A program made the translations under genes and the position numbers. The notes beneath the pieces are model-generated. The model saw only the letters and a program-made list of their open reading frames with translations, was not told the origin of the DNA and did not search any database. Of a DNA stretch of 64,000 nt, positions 48,658 to 56,575 are shown one piece after another. The stretch spans positions 1-64,000 of the forward strand of contig CABUPH010000008.1 in assembly GCA_902493375.1 (NCBI GenBank), written 5' to 3'. The stretch comes from an uncultured Collinsella sp. Lineage in GTDB: Bacteria > Actinomycetota > Coriobacteriia > Coriobacteriales > Coriobacteriaceae. Position 1 is the stretch's first letter. The number at the start of each line of letters is the position of its first letter.

Positions 48658-51111
48658 ATGCGTGTTTCTTACGACTGGCTCAAGACCATGATCGATATTC
48701 CGGAGGATCCCAAGACCCTTTCGGACGAATATATCCGTACCGGTACCGAGGTCGAGGCGATCGACACCGTGGGCGAGTCCTTCGACCACGTGGTGACCGC
48801 CAAGGTGCTCACCAAGACCCCGCACCCCGATAGCGACCACATGTATGTGTGCTCGGTCGACGTGGGCGACAAGAACCTCGACGCCGATGGCAACCCCGCC
48901 CCGCTGCAGATCGTCTGCGGCGCGCAGAACTTCGAGGCTGGTGACCACATCGTCACGGCCATGATCGGCGCTGTCCTGCCCGGCGACGTCAAGATCAAGA
49001 AGAGCAAGCTTCGCGGCGTCGTGTCCATGGGCATGAACTGCTCCGCGCGCGAGCTCGGCCTGGGCGGCGACCACTCCGGCATCATGATCCTGCCCGAGGA
49101 TACGCCCTGCGGCATGCCGTTTGCCGAGTACGTGGGCTCGAGCGACACCGTGCTCGACTGCGAGATCACGCCCAACCGCCCCGACTGCCTGTCCATGATC
49201 GGCATGGCCCGCGAAACCGGTGCCATCTTCGACCGCGATTTCCACGTTGAGCTGCCCGCCATCAAGGTCGAGACCGGCCGCGCGACCGACGACGAGCTTT
49301 CGGTCGAGATTGCCGACGAGGGCCTGTGCGACCGCTACGTCGCCCGCATCGTGCGCAACGTGAAGGTCGGTCCCTCGCCCGACTGGATGGTCAAGCGCCT
49401 CAACGCCCTGGGCGTGCGCCCGCACAACAACATCGTCGATATCACCAACTACGTGATGATGCTCACCGGCCAGCCGCTGCACGCCTTTGACCTCGACACC
49501 TTTGCCGAGCGCGATGGCCACCGTCGCGTGGTGGTTCGCGCCGCCCAGCAGGACGAGAAGTTCACGACTCTCGACGGCGAGGAGCGCGTGCTCGACGCCG
49601 GCATGGGCCTCATCACCGACGGCGAGCGTCCCGTGGCGCTGGCCGGTGTCATGGGCGGTATGGATTCCGAGATCGAGGACGATACCGTCGATGTGATGGT
49701 CGAGAGCGCCTGCTTCAACGCCGGCCGCACCTCGCACACCAGCCGTGACCTGTCGCTGATCTCCGACGCCTCCATTCGCTTTGAGCGCCAGGTCGATGAG
49801 ACCGGCTGCGTGGATGTCGCCAACGTTACCTGCGCGCTGATTGAGGAGATCGCCGGCGGCGAGGTCGCTCCCGGCTACGTCGACGTTTTCCCCGCGCCCA
49901 AGACCATCGATAGCATCAAGCTGCGCTTGGCCCGCGTGCACGCCATCTGCGGCGCCGACATCGAGCCCGACTTTATCGAGCGCTCGCTCACTCGTCTGGG
50001 CTGCACCGTCGAGCGCGACGGCGAGGACTTCATGGTTACCCCGCCGAGCTTCCGTCCCGACCTGCCGCGTGAGATCGACCTGATCGAGGAGGTCCTGCGC
50101 CTATGGGGCATGGGCCGCGTTACGGCGACCATCCCGGCTGCCAAGAACCACATCGGCGGCCTGACCCGCGAGCAGAAGCTCACCCGTAAGGTCGGCGAGA
50201 TCCTGCGCGCCTGCGGCCTCAACGAGACCACGACCTTTGGCTTTGCCGCCCCGGGCGACCTGGAGAAGATTGGTATGTCCACCGAGGGCCGCGGCTGCCC
50301 CGTGGTTCTCATGAACCCGCTGGTGGCCGAGCAGACCGAGATGCGCCGCTCGCTGCTGCCGGGTCTGCTGCAGTCTGTGGCCTACAACGAGGCCCACGGC
50401 ACGCCCAACGTGCACCTGTACGAGGTCGGCAGCCTGTTCCATGGCCGCGAGAACGCCAGCCTGCCCAAGGAGACCAAGTCCGTGGCGGGTGTGCTCTCGG
50501 GCCAGTGGAGCGAGCAGTCTTGGAGCATGAAGTACCGCAAGCTGCGTTTCTTCTTTGGCAAGGGCATCGTTGAGGAGCTGCTTGCCCAGCTGCGCATCGA
50601 GAAGGTTCGCTTCCGTCCCGTCGAGGGCGAGGGCTATGCCTTCCTGCAACCGGGTCGTGCTGCCGAGGTGCTCTCGGGCGGTACCGTGCTGGGCTGGGTT
50701 GGCGAGATCCACCCCGAGGCGCGCGAGGCTATGGGCATCGACGAGGTCGTCGTTGCCTTTGAGCTTGACCTGGACAAGCTGATCAAGGGCGCCCGCAACC
50801 AGGATAACTACCGTGAGTTCTCGCAGTACCCGGCCGTTGAGCACGACCTTGCCATTGTGGTCGACAATGCCGTGACCTGCGAGGATCTTGAGCGCCGTAT
50901 TACCAGCGCCGGCGGCAAGCTGCTCGAGGGCGTGCGCCTGTTCGATGTCTACCGCGATCCGGTTCGTATCGGCAAGGGCAAGAAGTCCATGGCCTTTGCG
51001 CTCACGTATCGCTCGGACGACCACACGCTTACTAGCGAAGAGGTCGAGAAGGCGCACCAGAAGATTGTCACCAAGGTGTGCAAGGGCGTAAACGGCGAGG
51101 TCCGCTCGTAA
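48658..51111 (+). CDS. pheT: phenylalanyl-tRNA synthetase beta subunit
   Basis: This encodes 817 residues; ATG 48658 follows GAAAGGAGAG. Domains in order: the N-terminal start MRVSYDWLKTMI, the EMAP/OB-fold tRNA-binding domain (about 40-150), the B3/4 editing domain that hydrolyses Tyr-tRNA-Phe (about 210-385), the B5 DNA-binding-like domain (about 405-475), the catalytic-like core, and the ferredoxin-fold anticodon-binding domain at the C-terminus (about 725-817, SQYPAVEHDLAIVV). It is cotranscribed with pheS across 184 bp that include an R1-related hairpin. A nested hairpin of another family follows its stop. Confidence 0.97.
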   Translation: MRVSYDWLKTMIDIPEDPKTLSDEYIRTGTEVEAIDTVGESFDHVVTAKVLTKTPHPDSDHMYVCSVDVGDKNLDADGNPAPLQIVCGAQNFEAGDHIVTAMIGAVLPGDVKIKKSKLRGVVSMGMNCSARELGLGGDHSGIMILPEDTPCGMPFAEYVGSSDTVLDCEITPNRPDCLSMIGMARETGAIFDRDFHVELPAIKVETGRATDDELSVEIADEGLCDRYVARIVRNVKVGPSPDWMVKRLNALGVRPHNNIVDITNYVMMLTGQPLHAFDLDTFAERDGHRRVVVRAAQQDEKFTTLDGEERVLDAGMGLITDGERPVALAGVMGGMDSEIEDDTVDVMVESACFNAGRTSHTSRDLSLISDASIRFERQVDETGCVDVANVTCALIEEIAGGEVAPGYVDVFPAPKTIDSIKLRLARVHAICGADIEPDFIERSLTRLGCTVERDGEDFMVTPPSFRPDLPREIDLIEEVLRLWGMGRVTATIPAAKNHIGGLTREQKLTRKVGEILRACGLNETTTFGFAAPGDLEKIGMSTEGRGCPVVLMNPLVAEQTEMRRSLLPGLLQSVAYNEAHGTPNVHLYEVGSLFHGRENASLPKETKSVAGVLSGQWSEQSWSMKYRKLRFFFGKGIVEELLAQLRIEKVRFRPVEGEGYAFLQPGRAAEVLSGGTVLGWVGEIHPEAREAMGIDEVVVAFELDLDKLIKGARNQDNYREFSQYPAVEHDLAIVVDNAVTCEDLERRITSAGGKLLEGVRLFDVYRDPVRIGKGKKSMAFALTYRSDDHTLTSEEVEKAHQKIVTKVCKGVNGEVRS

Positions 51112-51123
51112 TCTTTGCCGTTT

Positions 51124-51218
51124 GGAACCCGCCCCCTGCGGGGTTTTCACGGCAACGTCCTCGCCGCTTCGCGGCTGCGGGATGTTGCCTTAGAAAACCC
51201 CTCTCGGGGGCGGGTTCC
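51124..51218. repeat. nested hairpin repeat R5, copy 1
   Basis: The outer stem GGAACCCGCCCCC (51124-51136) pairs perfectly with 51206-51218. The middle stem GGGGTTTTC (51140-51148) pairs with 51193-51201. Linkers are TGC and TCTC. The core contains GTCCTCGC...CGCTTCGCG...GCTGCGGGAT. It begins 13 bases after the pheT stop; copy 2 is at 61173-61261. Confidence 0.88.
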
Positions 51219-51385
51219 TGCGTTAACCTTGTTGCGAGCGGACCGCACCTTCTTCCGGGTGACCGGAAAGTTGGGAGTGCATGGGCCCTTTATTGGGCGG
51301 TGTGTGGACCTGGGTTAATAACGTACGTATTGCAAGGGCGTGCTGCGTTGTGGGCGGTGCGCCTTTTTGTTAGTATGCAGAGTCG

Positions 51386-51413
51386 GTGTTACGGTTTGTT
51401 GGAAACGTAACAC
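51386..51413. promoter_or_regulatory. NikR-like operator upstream of metal transporter
   Basis: GTGTTAC (51386-51392) and GTAACAC (51407-51413) form a perfect inverted repeat with a 14-bp spacer. From memory this matches the operator form described for NikR in some deltaproteobacteria. It ends 24 bases before the transporter start codon. It suggests nickel control, but no nikR gene is in the window. The stretch 51219-51385 holds nothing else I can support beyond a weak GGCG/CGCC-TTTTT hairpin near 51352. Confidence 0.6.
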
Positions 51414-51437
51414 GCAACGTTCTGATTGAGAGAGCTC

Positions 51438-52523
51438 ATGCATATTCCAGATAATTATCTGTCCCCGCAGACCGATGCCGTCATGGCGGTGGCGATGGTG
51501 CCCGTTTGGGTCCACTGCATCAAGAAGGTGCGCGCCACGCTCGATCGCGAGCATATGGCTTTCCTGGGCATCTGCGCCGCATTTTCCTTCTTGCTTATGA
51601 TGTTCAACGTGCCGCTGCCCGGCGGCACCACTGGCCACGCCGTTGGTGGCGCACTCATCGCGCTGCTGCTGGGCCCCGAGGCCGCGGCTATCGCGGTTTC
51701 GGTCGCGCTGGCGCTGCAAGCGCTGCTGTTTGGCGACGGCGGCATCCTGTCCTTTGGCGCTAACTGCTTTAACATGGCCTTCGTGTTGCCGTTTGCCGCA
51801 GCCATCGTGTTCCGCGCGCTTAACAGCCGTTTGCACGACAAGAGCTGGGGCACCTCGGTTTCGGCCATCGTAAGCGGCTGGGTCGGCCTGTGCCTGGCGG
51901 CCCTGTGCGCAGCAATCGAGTTTGGTATTCAGCCGATGCTTTTCACGAATGCTTCGGGCGCTCCGCTGTACTGCCCCTTCCCGCTGTCCATTGCCATTCC
52001 GGCCATGATGATCCCGCATATGTTGGTAGCCGGCGTGGTCGAGGGCGTGGCGACTGCCGCGATCTACGGCTTTATCAAGAAGACGGCGCCGAGCGTTATC
52101 GTCGGCCCCGAAGCCGCCGATGGACAGCTTGCTGCCGAGGGCGCTGCTGCAAAGAAGACCTCGCTGGTCCCCACGCTCATCTTGGTTGCCGTGCTTGTCG
52201 TGGCCACGCCGCTGGGCCTGCTGGCCACGGGTGACGCCTGGGGTGAGTGGGACGCCGAGGGCGCCGCGACCGCCGTTCAGGAGGCTGGCGACGACAGCCT
52301 GCAGGCTTCGGTCGGTCTCGACACCCCGACCTTTGCCGACGCTCTGCCTACGGGTGATTACCTGCAGGCCTATTCCGAGGAGCAGGGTCTCGGCTTTGCC
52401 GGTCAGGCTGCCATGTATATCCTGTCCGGCGTGATTGGCGTGGCGGTGCTCACCATCGCATTCCGTCTGATCTCGCTGACGGTCAAGGAAAGCGGAGCCC
52501 ATGGCGATGGTCGAGCTGCCTAG
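51438..52523 (+). CDS. ECF metal transporter S component, CbiM/NikM with fused CbiN/PDGLE-like domain
   Basis: This encodes 361 residues. ATG 51438 is required because the mature N-terminus MHIPDNYLSP, with His2, is the metal-binding signature of CbiM/NikM. GAGAGAG lies just upstream. Seven or so helices span residues 1-220, including PLPGGTTGHAVGGAL and NCFNMAFVLPF. After a helix near 247-270 an extracytoplasmic loop (about 270-325) and a final helix (about 330-352) correspond to a fused CbiN/PDGLE-like part. The operator context favours nickel over cobalt, and no cobalamin riboswitch is visible. It overlaps the next gene by 23 bp. Confidence 0.9.
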   Translation: MHIPDNYLSPQTDAVMAVAMVPVWVHCIKKVRATLDREHMAFLGICAAFSFLLMMFNVPLPGGTTGHAVGGALIALLLGPEAAAIAVSVALALQALLFGDGGILSFGANCFNMAFVLPFAAAIVFRALNSRLHDKSWGTSVSAIVSGWVGLCLAALCAAIEFGIQPMLFTNASGAPLYCPFPLSIAIPAMMIPHMLVAGVVEGVATAAIYGFIKKTAPSVIVGPEAADGQLAAEGAAAKKTSLVPTLILVAVLVVATPLGLLATGDAWGEWDAEGAATAVQEAGDDSLQASVGLDTPTFADALPTGDYLQAYSEEQGLGFAGQAAMYILSGVIGVAVLTIAFRLISLTVKESGAHGDGRAA

Positions 52524-53337
52524 CTGGCTTGCGGCCGAGGAGCGATACGAGCCCACGGGCGCTCGTCATCGCGTGATGCAAAAGAACGTCCTGCACCTGG
52601 CGAGCCTGCTTGAGCGGGTTCGCCTGGGTGGAGGCGCGCACGAGGGCGGGTCGATGGTCGACCGCGCCCTTTCTTGCGTTTCGGCTCCGGTGCGCCTGGT
52701 GGGGATATTCGTTTGCGTCCTGTGCGTGTGCCTGACACAAAGCCCGCTGTACCTCATGTTGATGGCGGCCATTGCGCTGGTGCTCGTTGCCGTGCGTCCC
52801 GTACGCGGGCTGCGCGCGACCTTTGTGCCGGCGCTTGGCGCCGCGGGGCTCGCAGTGGTTTTGGCGCTGCCTGCCCTGCTGCTGGGTGCTTCCGCTACGG
52901 GCGCCATGCTCAAGATTGCGCTCAAGACCTTCATTAATGTGTCGCTGGTGCTGGGCGTTTCGTGGACCCTCACGTGGAGCCGCATATCGGCGGCGCTCAA
53001 GATGCTGCATCTACCCGACGAAGTTATCTTTACGTTTGATATGGCGCTCAAGCACATCGAGGTGCTGGGTCGTACGGCGCACGATCTGTGCGAATCGGTC
53101 ATGCTGCGCAGCGTTGGCCGTGCGCCCGAGGGATTTTCGCGTACCGATTCGATCGCGGGTATCATGGGCATGACCTTTATCAAGGCGATGAAATGCAGCC
53201 GCGCGATGGACGAGGCTATGCTTTGCCGCGGCTTTGCCGGTGCGTATCCGGCTCCCGCGCGCGCCAGGTTTGGCTGGCGCGATGCGGCCTATGCGGCCGG
53301 CGTGGCGCTGCTGACAGTGTTGTGCGCCGTGCTGTAG
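52501..53337 (+). CDS. cbiQ: ECF metal transporter T component (CbiQ/NikQ)
   Basis: This encodes 278 residues. ATG 52501 lies inside the end of the upstream gene, implying translational coupling. Several helices follow residue 55 (VRLVGIFVCVLCVCLTQ and onward). The cytoplasmic coupling region has two short Ala-Arg-Gly-type motifs: ESVMLRSVGR and DEAMLCRGF, which in T components contact the ATPase. The N-terminal 50 residues are polar. It couples ATP hydrolysis by CbiO to metal movement through the M component. Confidence 0.88.
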   Translation: MAMVELPSWLAAEERYEPTGARHRVMQKNVLHLASLLERVRLGGGAHEGGSMVDRALSCVSAPVRLVGIFVCVLCVCLTQSPLYLMLMAAIALVLVAVRPVRGLRATFVPALGAAGLAVVLALPALLLGASATGAMLKIALKTFINVSLVLGVSWTLTWSRISAALKMLHLPDEVIFTFDMALKHIEVLGRTAHDLCESVMLRSVGRAPEGFSRTDSIAGIMGMTFIKAMKCSRAMDEAMLCRGFAGAYPAPARARFGWRDAAYAAGVALLTVLCAVL

Positions 53338-53365
53338 GCGCTGCTGGTTCCGACTGGGGATGTAA

Positions 53366-54154
53366 ATGGGGAAGGGCGACGTTTTGACGATCGATATGAA
53401 TAGTGCGGCGGGCACGAACGGTGTGGGCGGCGCCGAGGTCGTTCCGCTCATCGAGCTGCGCGACGTGGTGTTCTCCTATGCGGGGCATACGGTTGTCGAT
53501 GGCGTGTCGCTGCAGGTCGATCGTGGTGAACTCGTTGCCCTGCTCGGTCCCAACGGCTGCGGCAAGACGACGATTATGCGTCTTATTAACGGCCTTGAAC
53601 TCGCGGACGCAGGGGCATACCTGTTTGACGGGCACGTGGTCGATGCGGCGTATCTGAAGGATTCTGCTGCTGCTCAGAAGTTCCACCAGCGCGTGGGCTT
53701 CGTATTCCAAAACGCCGATGCCCAGCTGTTCTGCGCCACGGTGGGCGAGGAAGTTGCTTTTGGTCCCGCGCAGATGGGGCTGCCGGCAGACGAGCTCGAG
53801 CGCCGCGTGCGCGATGCCATGGGGCTGTTCCAGGTTGCCGACCTTGCCGACGCCTCTCCCTATCAGCTCTCGGGCGGGCAAAAGAAGCGTGTGGCGCTGG
53901 CGGCAGTTGTATCGATGAACCCCGATATCCTAGTGCTCGATGAGCCCACCAATGGGCTCGACGAGGATTCATGCGACATCGTGGTCAACTTCTTGCTGGC
54001 CTACGTCGCGGCGGGTAAGACGGTCTTGATGAGCACGCATCACCAGGATTTGGTGCGACGCCTGGGTGCCCGTGCAATCTATATCGATCGATATCACCAT
54101 GTGGTCGAGACGCCTTCGCCGTCGTATGGAACCGAAAGCGGTACTACGGACTAG
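53366..54154 (+). CDS. cbiO: ECF metal transporter ATPase (CbiO/NikO)
   Basis: This encodes 262 residues. ATG 53366 has GGGGA 5 bases upstream; ATG 53396 is an alternative. Walker A is GPNGCGKT (61-68), the Q-loop VGFVFQNADAQLF, the signature LSGGQKKRVALA, Walker B ILVLDEPTNGLD and the switch His in STHHQD. The NADAQLF stretch after the Q-loop is typical of ECF ATPases. It completes the M-Q-O set in one operon. An N-terminal extension of about 30 residues precedes the core. Confidence 0.93.
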   Translation: MGKGDVLTIDMNSAAGTNGVGGAEVVPLIELRDVVFSYAGHTVVDGVSLQVDRGELVALLGPNGCGKTTIMRLINGLELADAGAYLFDGHVVDAAYLKDSAAAQKFHQRVGFVFQNADAQLFCATVGEEVAFGPAQMGLPADELERRVRDAMGLFQVADLADASPYQLSGGQKKRVALAAVVSMNPDILVLDEPTNGLDEDSCDIVVNFLLAYVAAGKTVLMSTHHQDLVRRLGARAIYIDRYHHVVETPSPSYGTESGTTD

Positions 54155-54234
54155 CTGCTGCGTAGAGCGTGCGTAGCCGCCCGCGCGGCTTTGCCGTGAT
54201 GGTATAGTTATCCAGGTTTTTTATGGGGGTGGCT

Positions 54235-55083
54235 ATGCCAAGTTGGAACATTCATATCGCTCAGACGGAGCGTTTGCTGGAGCGCACCGGTGCACTTGCC
54301 AATAGCGTGCGCGACCGCAATGCCTTTTTGTTTGGCTGCGTGGTTCCGGATATTTTCGTGGGCTATATGGTCCCTGGCATCGCCGATCCCATCCCGTACC
54401 GCATTACGCACTTTGCCAAGCCCGAGCCTATCCCTAAGCCGCGTGAGCACGAGTTCTGGGATACCTATGTGGCACCGTTGCTTAAAAGTTCGCCCACCGG
54501 TGCGCCAGCCGCGGCGACCTCGATTATCGAGGAGCGCGAGCGACTGAATCGCGTGCACTATCCCCAACGCTACAGGGATGCTGAGCCGGTTGTCGGTCCC
54601 GGCGCTCGTGAGTTCTCGCTTGCGTCCGAAGATGTGGCGCAGTCGTTGCTCGATTTGACACTGGGTGTCTGGTCGCATCTGGTGGCCGATACCGTATGGA
54701 ATACGCGCGTGAATCAGTACCTGGAGGCGCACGGCGGCAAGCCGTGCGAGGAGTTCCGCATTAAAAAGCAAGGCGACTTTGACTGGTTTGGCAAGACGCT
54801 GGGCATTGTTTCCATCCCGCGTGCGACCGATCGCCTGTATACCGCTGCGACGCGTTTTGGGCAGTATCCCATCCATAAGGAGTATGTGCTCAAGACCATC
54901 GGCGTCATGCACGAGATCGTGCGCGAAAACCCCGGCGAGCCCGATCATCCGCCGTACCGCCTGCTGACCGAGGAGTTCTTTGACGCAACGTTTACCGAGG
55001 TCGTCGAGCTGACCGAGGCGGGCTTTGCGGCTCGCGTTGCTGCTTCTGACGTTCCCGCAGTCCCTCTGATCGCTAGCTGCTAG
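54235..55083 (+). CDS. zinc-dependent phospholipase C-like protein
   Basis: This encodes 282 residues. ATG 54235 is chosen because GGGGGT lies upstream; an in-frame ATG at 54223 overlaps that site. The N-terminal PSWNIHIAQTERLL and FLFGCVVPDI, and later LGVWSHLVADTVWN with an HxxxD pair, resemble the zinc-dependent phospholipase C/PF00882 group. No signal peptide is visible, so it may act in the cytoplasm. The substrate is unknown. It follows the metal transporter but the link may be accidental. Its TAG stop overlaps the stop of the converging gene in a shared CTAG (55080-55083). Confidence 0.7.
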   Translation: MPSWNIHIAQTERLLERTGALANSVRDRNAFLFGCVVPDIFVGYMVPGIADPIPYRITHFAKPEPIPKPREHEFWDTYVAPLLKSSPTGAPAAATSIIEERERLNRVHYPQRYRDAEPVVGPGAREFSLASEDVAQSLLDLTLGVWSHLVADTVWNTRVNQYLEAHGGKPCEEFRIKKQGDFDWFGKTLGIVSIPRATDRLYTAATRFGQYPIHKEYVLKTIGVMHEIVRENPGEPDHPPYRLLTEEFFDATFTEVVELTEAGFAARVAASDVPAVPLIASC

Positions 55084-56153
55084 CCGGCCGGCTTAACGGA
55101 GAACAGTTCATCCCAATTGACCAACAGCTCCCGCCGCAGGGCATCTTCGGTGGTGCGTTCCTGATCGGTCTTTGGGATGTAGGGGAGCCCCGCCTTTTTA
55201 TGAATGAGCTCGGCGATGCTATCAAAGCTCTTCTTGTCCTTGATTTGCTCATAGGTTATCTGGATAACGTCATAGCCCATGCTTGTGAGGGCGGTGGTGC
55301 GCTCGGCATCGGAGAGGCTTGCGGCTTCGTTGTCATGGGCGGAGCGGCCTTGGCATTCCAGAATGACGCCCATGCTGTTGGTGGCACTTTCGATGAGGAT
55401 ATCGGCGTAGCAGCAGGTTTTGTAATACAGTGAGCGCGCGGCGTCGCTGAGTAGGATGCGCACGTTGTTTGCGATGTTGATGCCCATGCCGCCCTCGTCG
55501 CGGGGGAGCGAGACAAGCATGGAGGTCTGTACTTCGAAGGGCGAGGCAGTTTGCCCCGTCATGTGCTCGGCTGTCCAGCGCAGTTGTTTAACGCCGCGCA
55601 GGCCTGCGGCCTGCTTGGCGAACGTGGCGATATCCGCTGCGGAAAGAAGCGGCGTGCGCTTCCACAGGTTAGTGCCATTGCCCTTGGTGTCGACAACACG
55701 CTCCCAGCCGCAGTTGGGTGGAATGAGCTTAAGCGAAATAGCTTCATCGAGTTGTTGTTGTGTTCGCTCGCAGGGCTTAAATACTGCAAAGGAGCTGCAC
55801 ATCTCGTAGCAAGCCATGAGTAACTGGTTGCGTGAGACCTGCGTAGCAAGGCTGAGCAGCGTAAACTCGGGCGACGTGACATCAAATCCATGTTCAGTCT
55901 GCCTAAACGACCCGGGAGGTGGTTCTTGGGCCAGGAGGTGCGATTTAAACAGGCTTCGCGACCCGGATTGTGCCCGAGTGAATACAAGCCTGTGAAGCGG
56001 TGCGTGAAGCAGGTCTTTTACAACTGCATGACTTCCGAGGCCGCAACATCTGCGATCCATATTGCCAAGGCTAATGGCGGGGTAAAGGCCTAATACCTGC
56101 GGCGGGATGCGGTAGTAGTTAAAGGCGGATTGCCCACAAAGCGTCAGGTCCAT
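55080..56153 (-). CDS. protein with C-terminal DUF559/Vsr-like nuclease signature
   Basis: This encodes 357 residues. The ATG at 56153 follows AGGAGGGC on the minus strand. The N-terminal 110 residues (LCGQSAFNYYRIPPQVL, then SPEFTLLSLATQVS) resemble the sensor-like region of AbiEi-type antitoxins. Residues about 265-320 read MGVILECQGRSAHD, then DAERTTALTSMGYDVIQIT: the E-x-x-G, His, D-x-x-R and GY-x-V pattern of DUF559/Vsr-like PD-(D/E)xK nucleases. The usual acidic residue before G is replaced by Gln (ECQG), so activity is uncertain. It is a plausible defence or toxin-related protein of unknown function. Confidence 0.6.
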   Translation of the reverse strand: MDLTLCGQSAFNYYRIPPQVLGLYPAISLGNMDRRCCGLGSHAVVKDLLHAPLHRLVFTRAQSGSRSLFKSHLLAQEPPPGSFRQTEHGFDVTSPEFTLLSLATQVSRNQLLMACYEMCSSFAVFKPCERTQQQLDEAISLKLIPPNCGWERVVDTKGNGTNLWKRTPLLSAADIATFAKQAAGLRGVKQLRWTAEHMTGQTASPFEVQTSMLVSLPRDEGGMGINIANNVRILLSDAARSLYYKTCCYADILIESATNSMGVILECQGRSAHDNEAASLSDAERTTALTSMGYDVIQITYEQIKDKKSFDSIAELIHKKAGLPYIPKTDQERTTEDALRRELLVNWDELFSVKPAG

Positions 56154-56207
56154 AATGCCCTCCTGGCCGAAATCATCTCTTTGAAGCGAGTGATGCCAGC
56201 GTCAATC

Positions 56208-56342
56208 CGGAGGTATGCGGCAAAATCTGAACCCTATGAGCAGACCTGGCTTTTGAGGCTAGTTTATCAGGCATTTTGTTGCGAAAAAACAGGGTGTGCT
56301 CGGAGGTTCCAGATTTTGCCGCATACTTCCGAAAACCAGGTC
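56208..56342. repeat. interleaved inverted repeats R6
   Basis: Arm A (56208-56229, containing GGTATGCGGCAAAATCTG) is complementary to 56310-56331 at 21 of 22 positions. Arm B (GACCTGGCTTTT, 56243-56254) is complementary to 56332-56342 with one bulge. The order A, B, A', B' cannot nest and would make a pseudoknot if all pair at once. The 56154-56575 stretch contains no gene I can support. Confidence 0.75.
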
Positions 56343-56506
56343 GATTTGGTTCTTGCTAAAACGATTTATCAGCCCTGCGTGAGGTGTGGTCTTGCCACCG
56401 GGTGAACACTTCTAGCGCCTGAGCTATATTTTTTGGGCCTCGAAGGGTGGATTTCGCGCTTTTGGTAAAGAAATGAGTGCGTGTTTTGCCGTGCGCCGGC
56501 ATTGGC

Positions 56507-56547
56507 ACAGAAAAAGGGTCCGGAAGGCGAAGCCTTCCGGACCCTTT
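56507..56547 (-). terminator. terminator of pyruvate kinase gene
   Basis: A perfect 16-bp stem (56513-56528 with 56532-56547) with a 3-base GAA loop is followed on the minus strand by TTTTTCTG. It begins 29 bases after the pyk stop. Confidence 0.93.
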
Positions 56548-56575
56548 GCAATGCAAATCTGCTTGCAAGTGCGAT

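Noticed and set aside
51438..54154. Cobalt transporter under a cobalamin riboswitch
   Set aside because: No cobalamin-box-like element could be seen in 51219-51437; a NikR-like inverted repeat is present instead, so nickel is the better guess.
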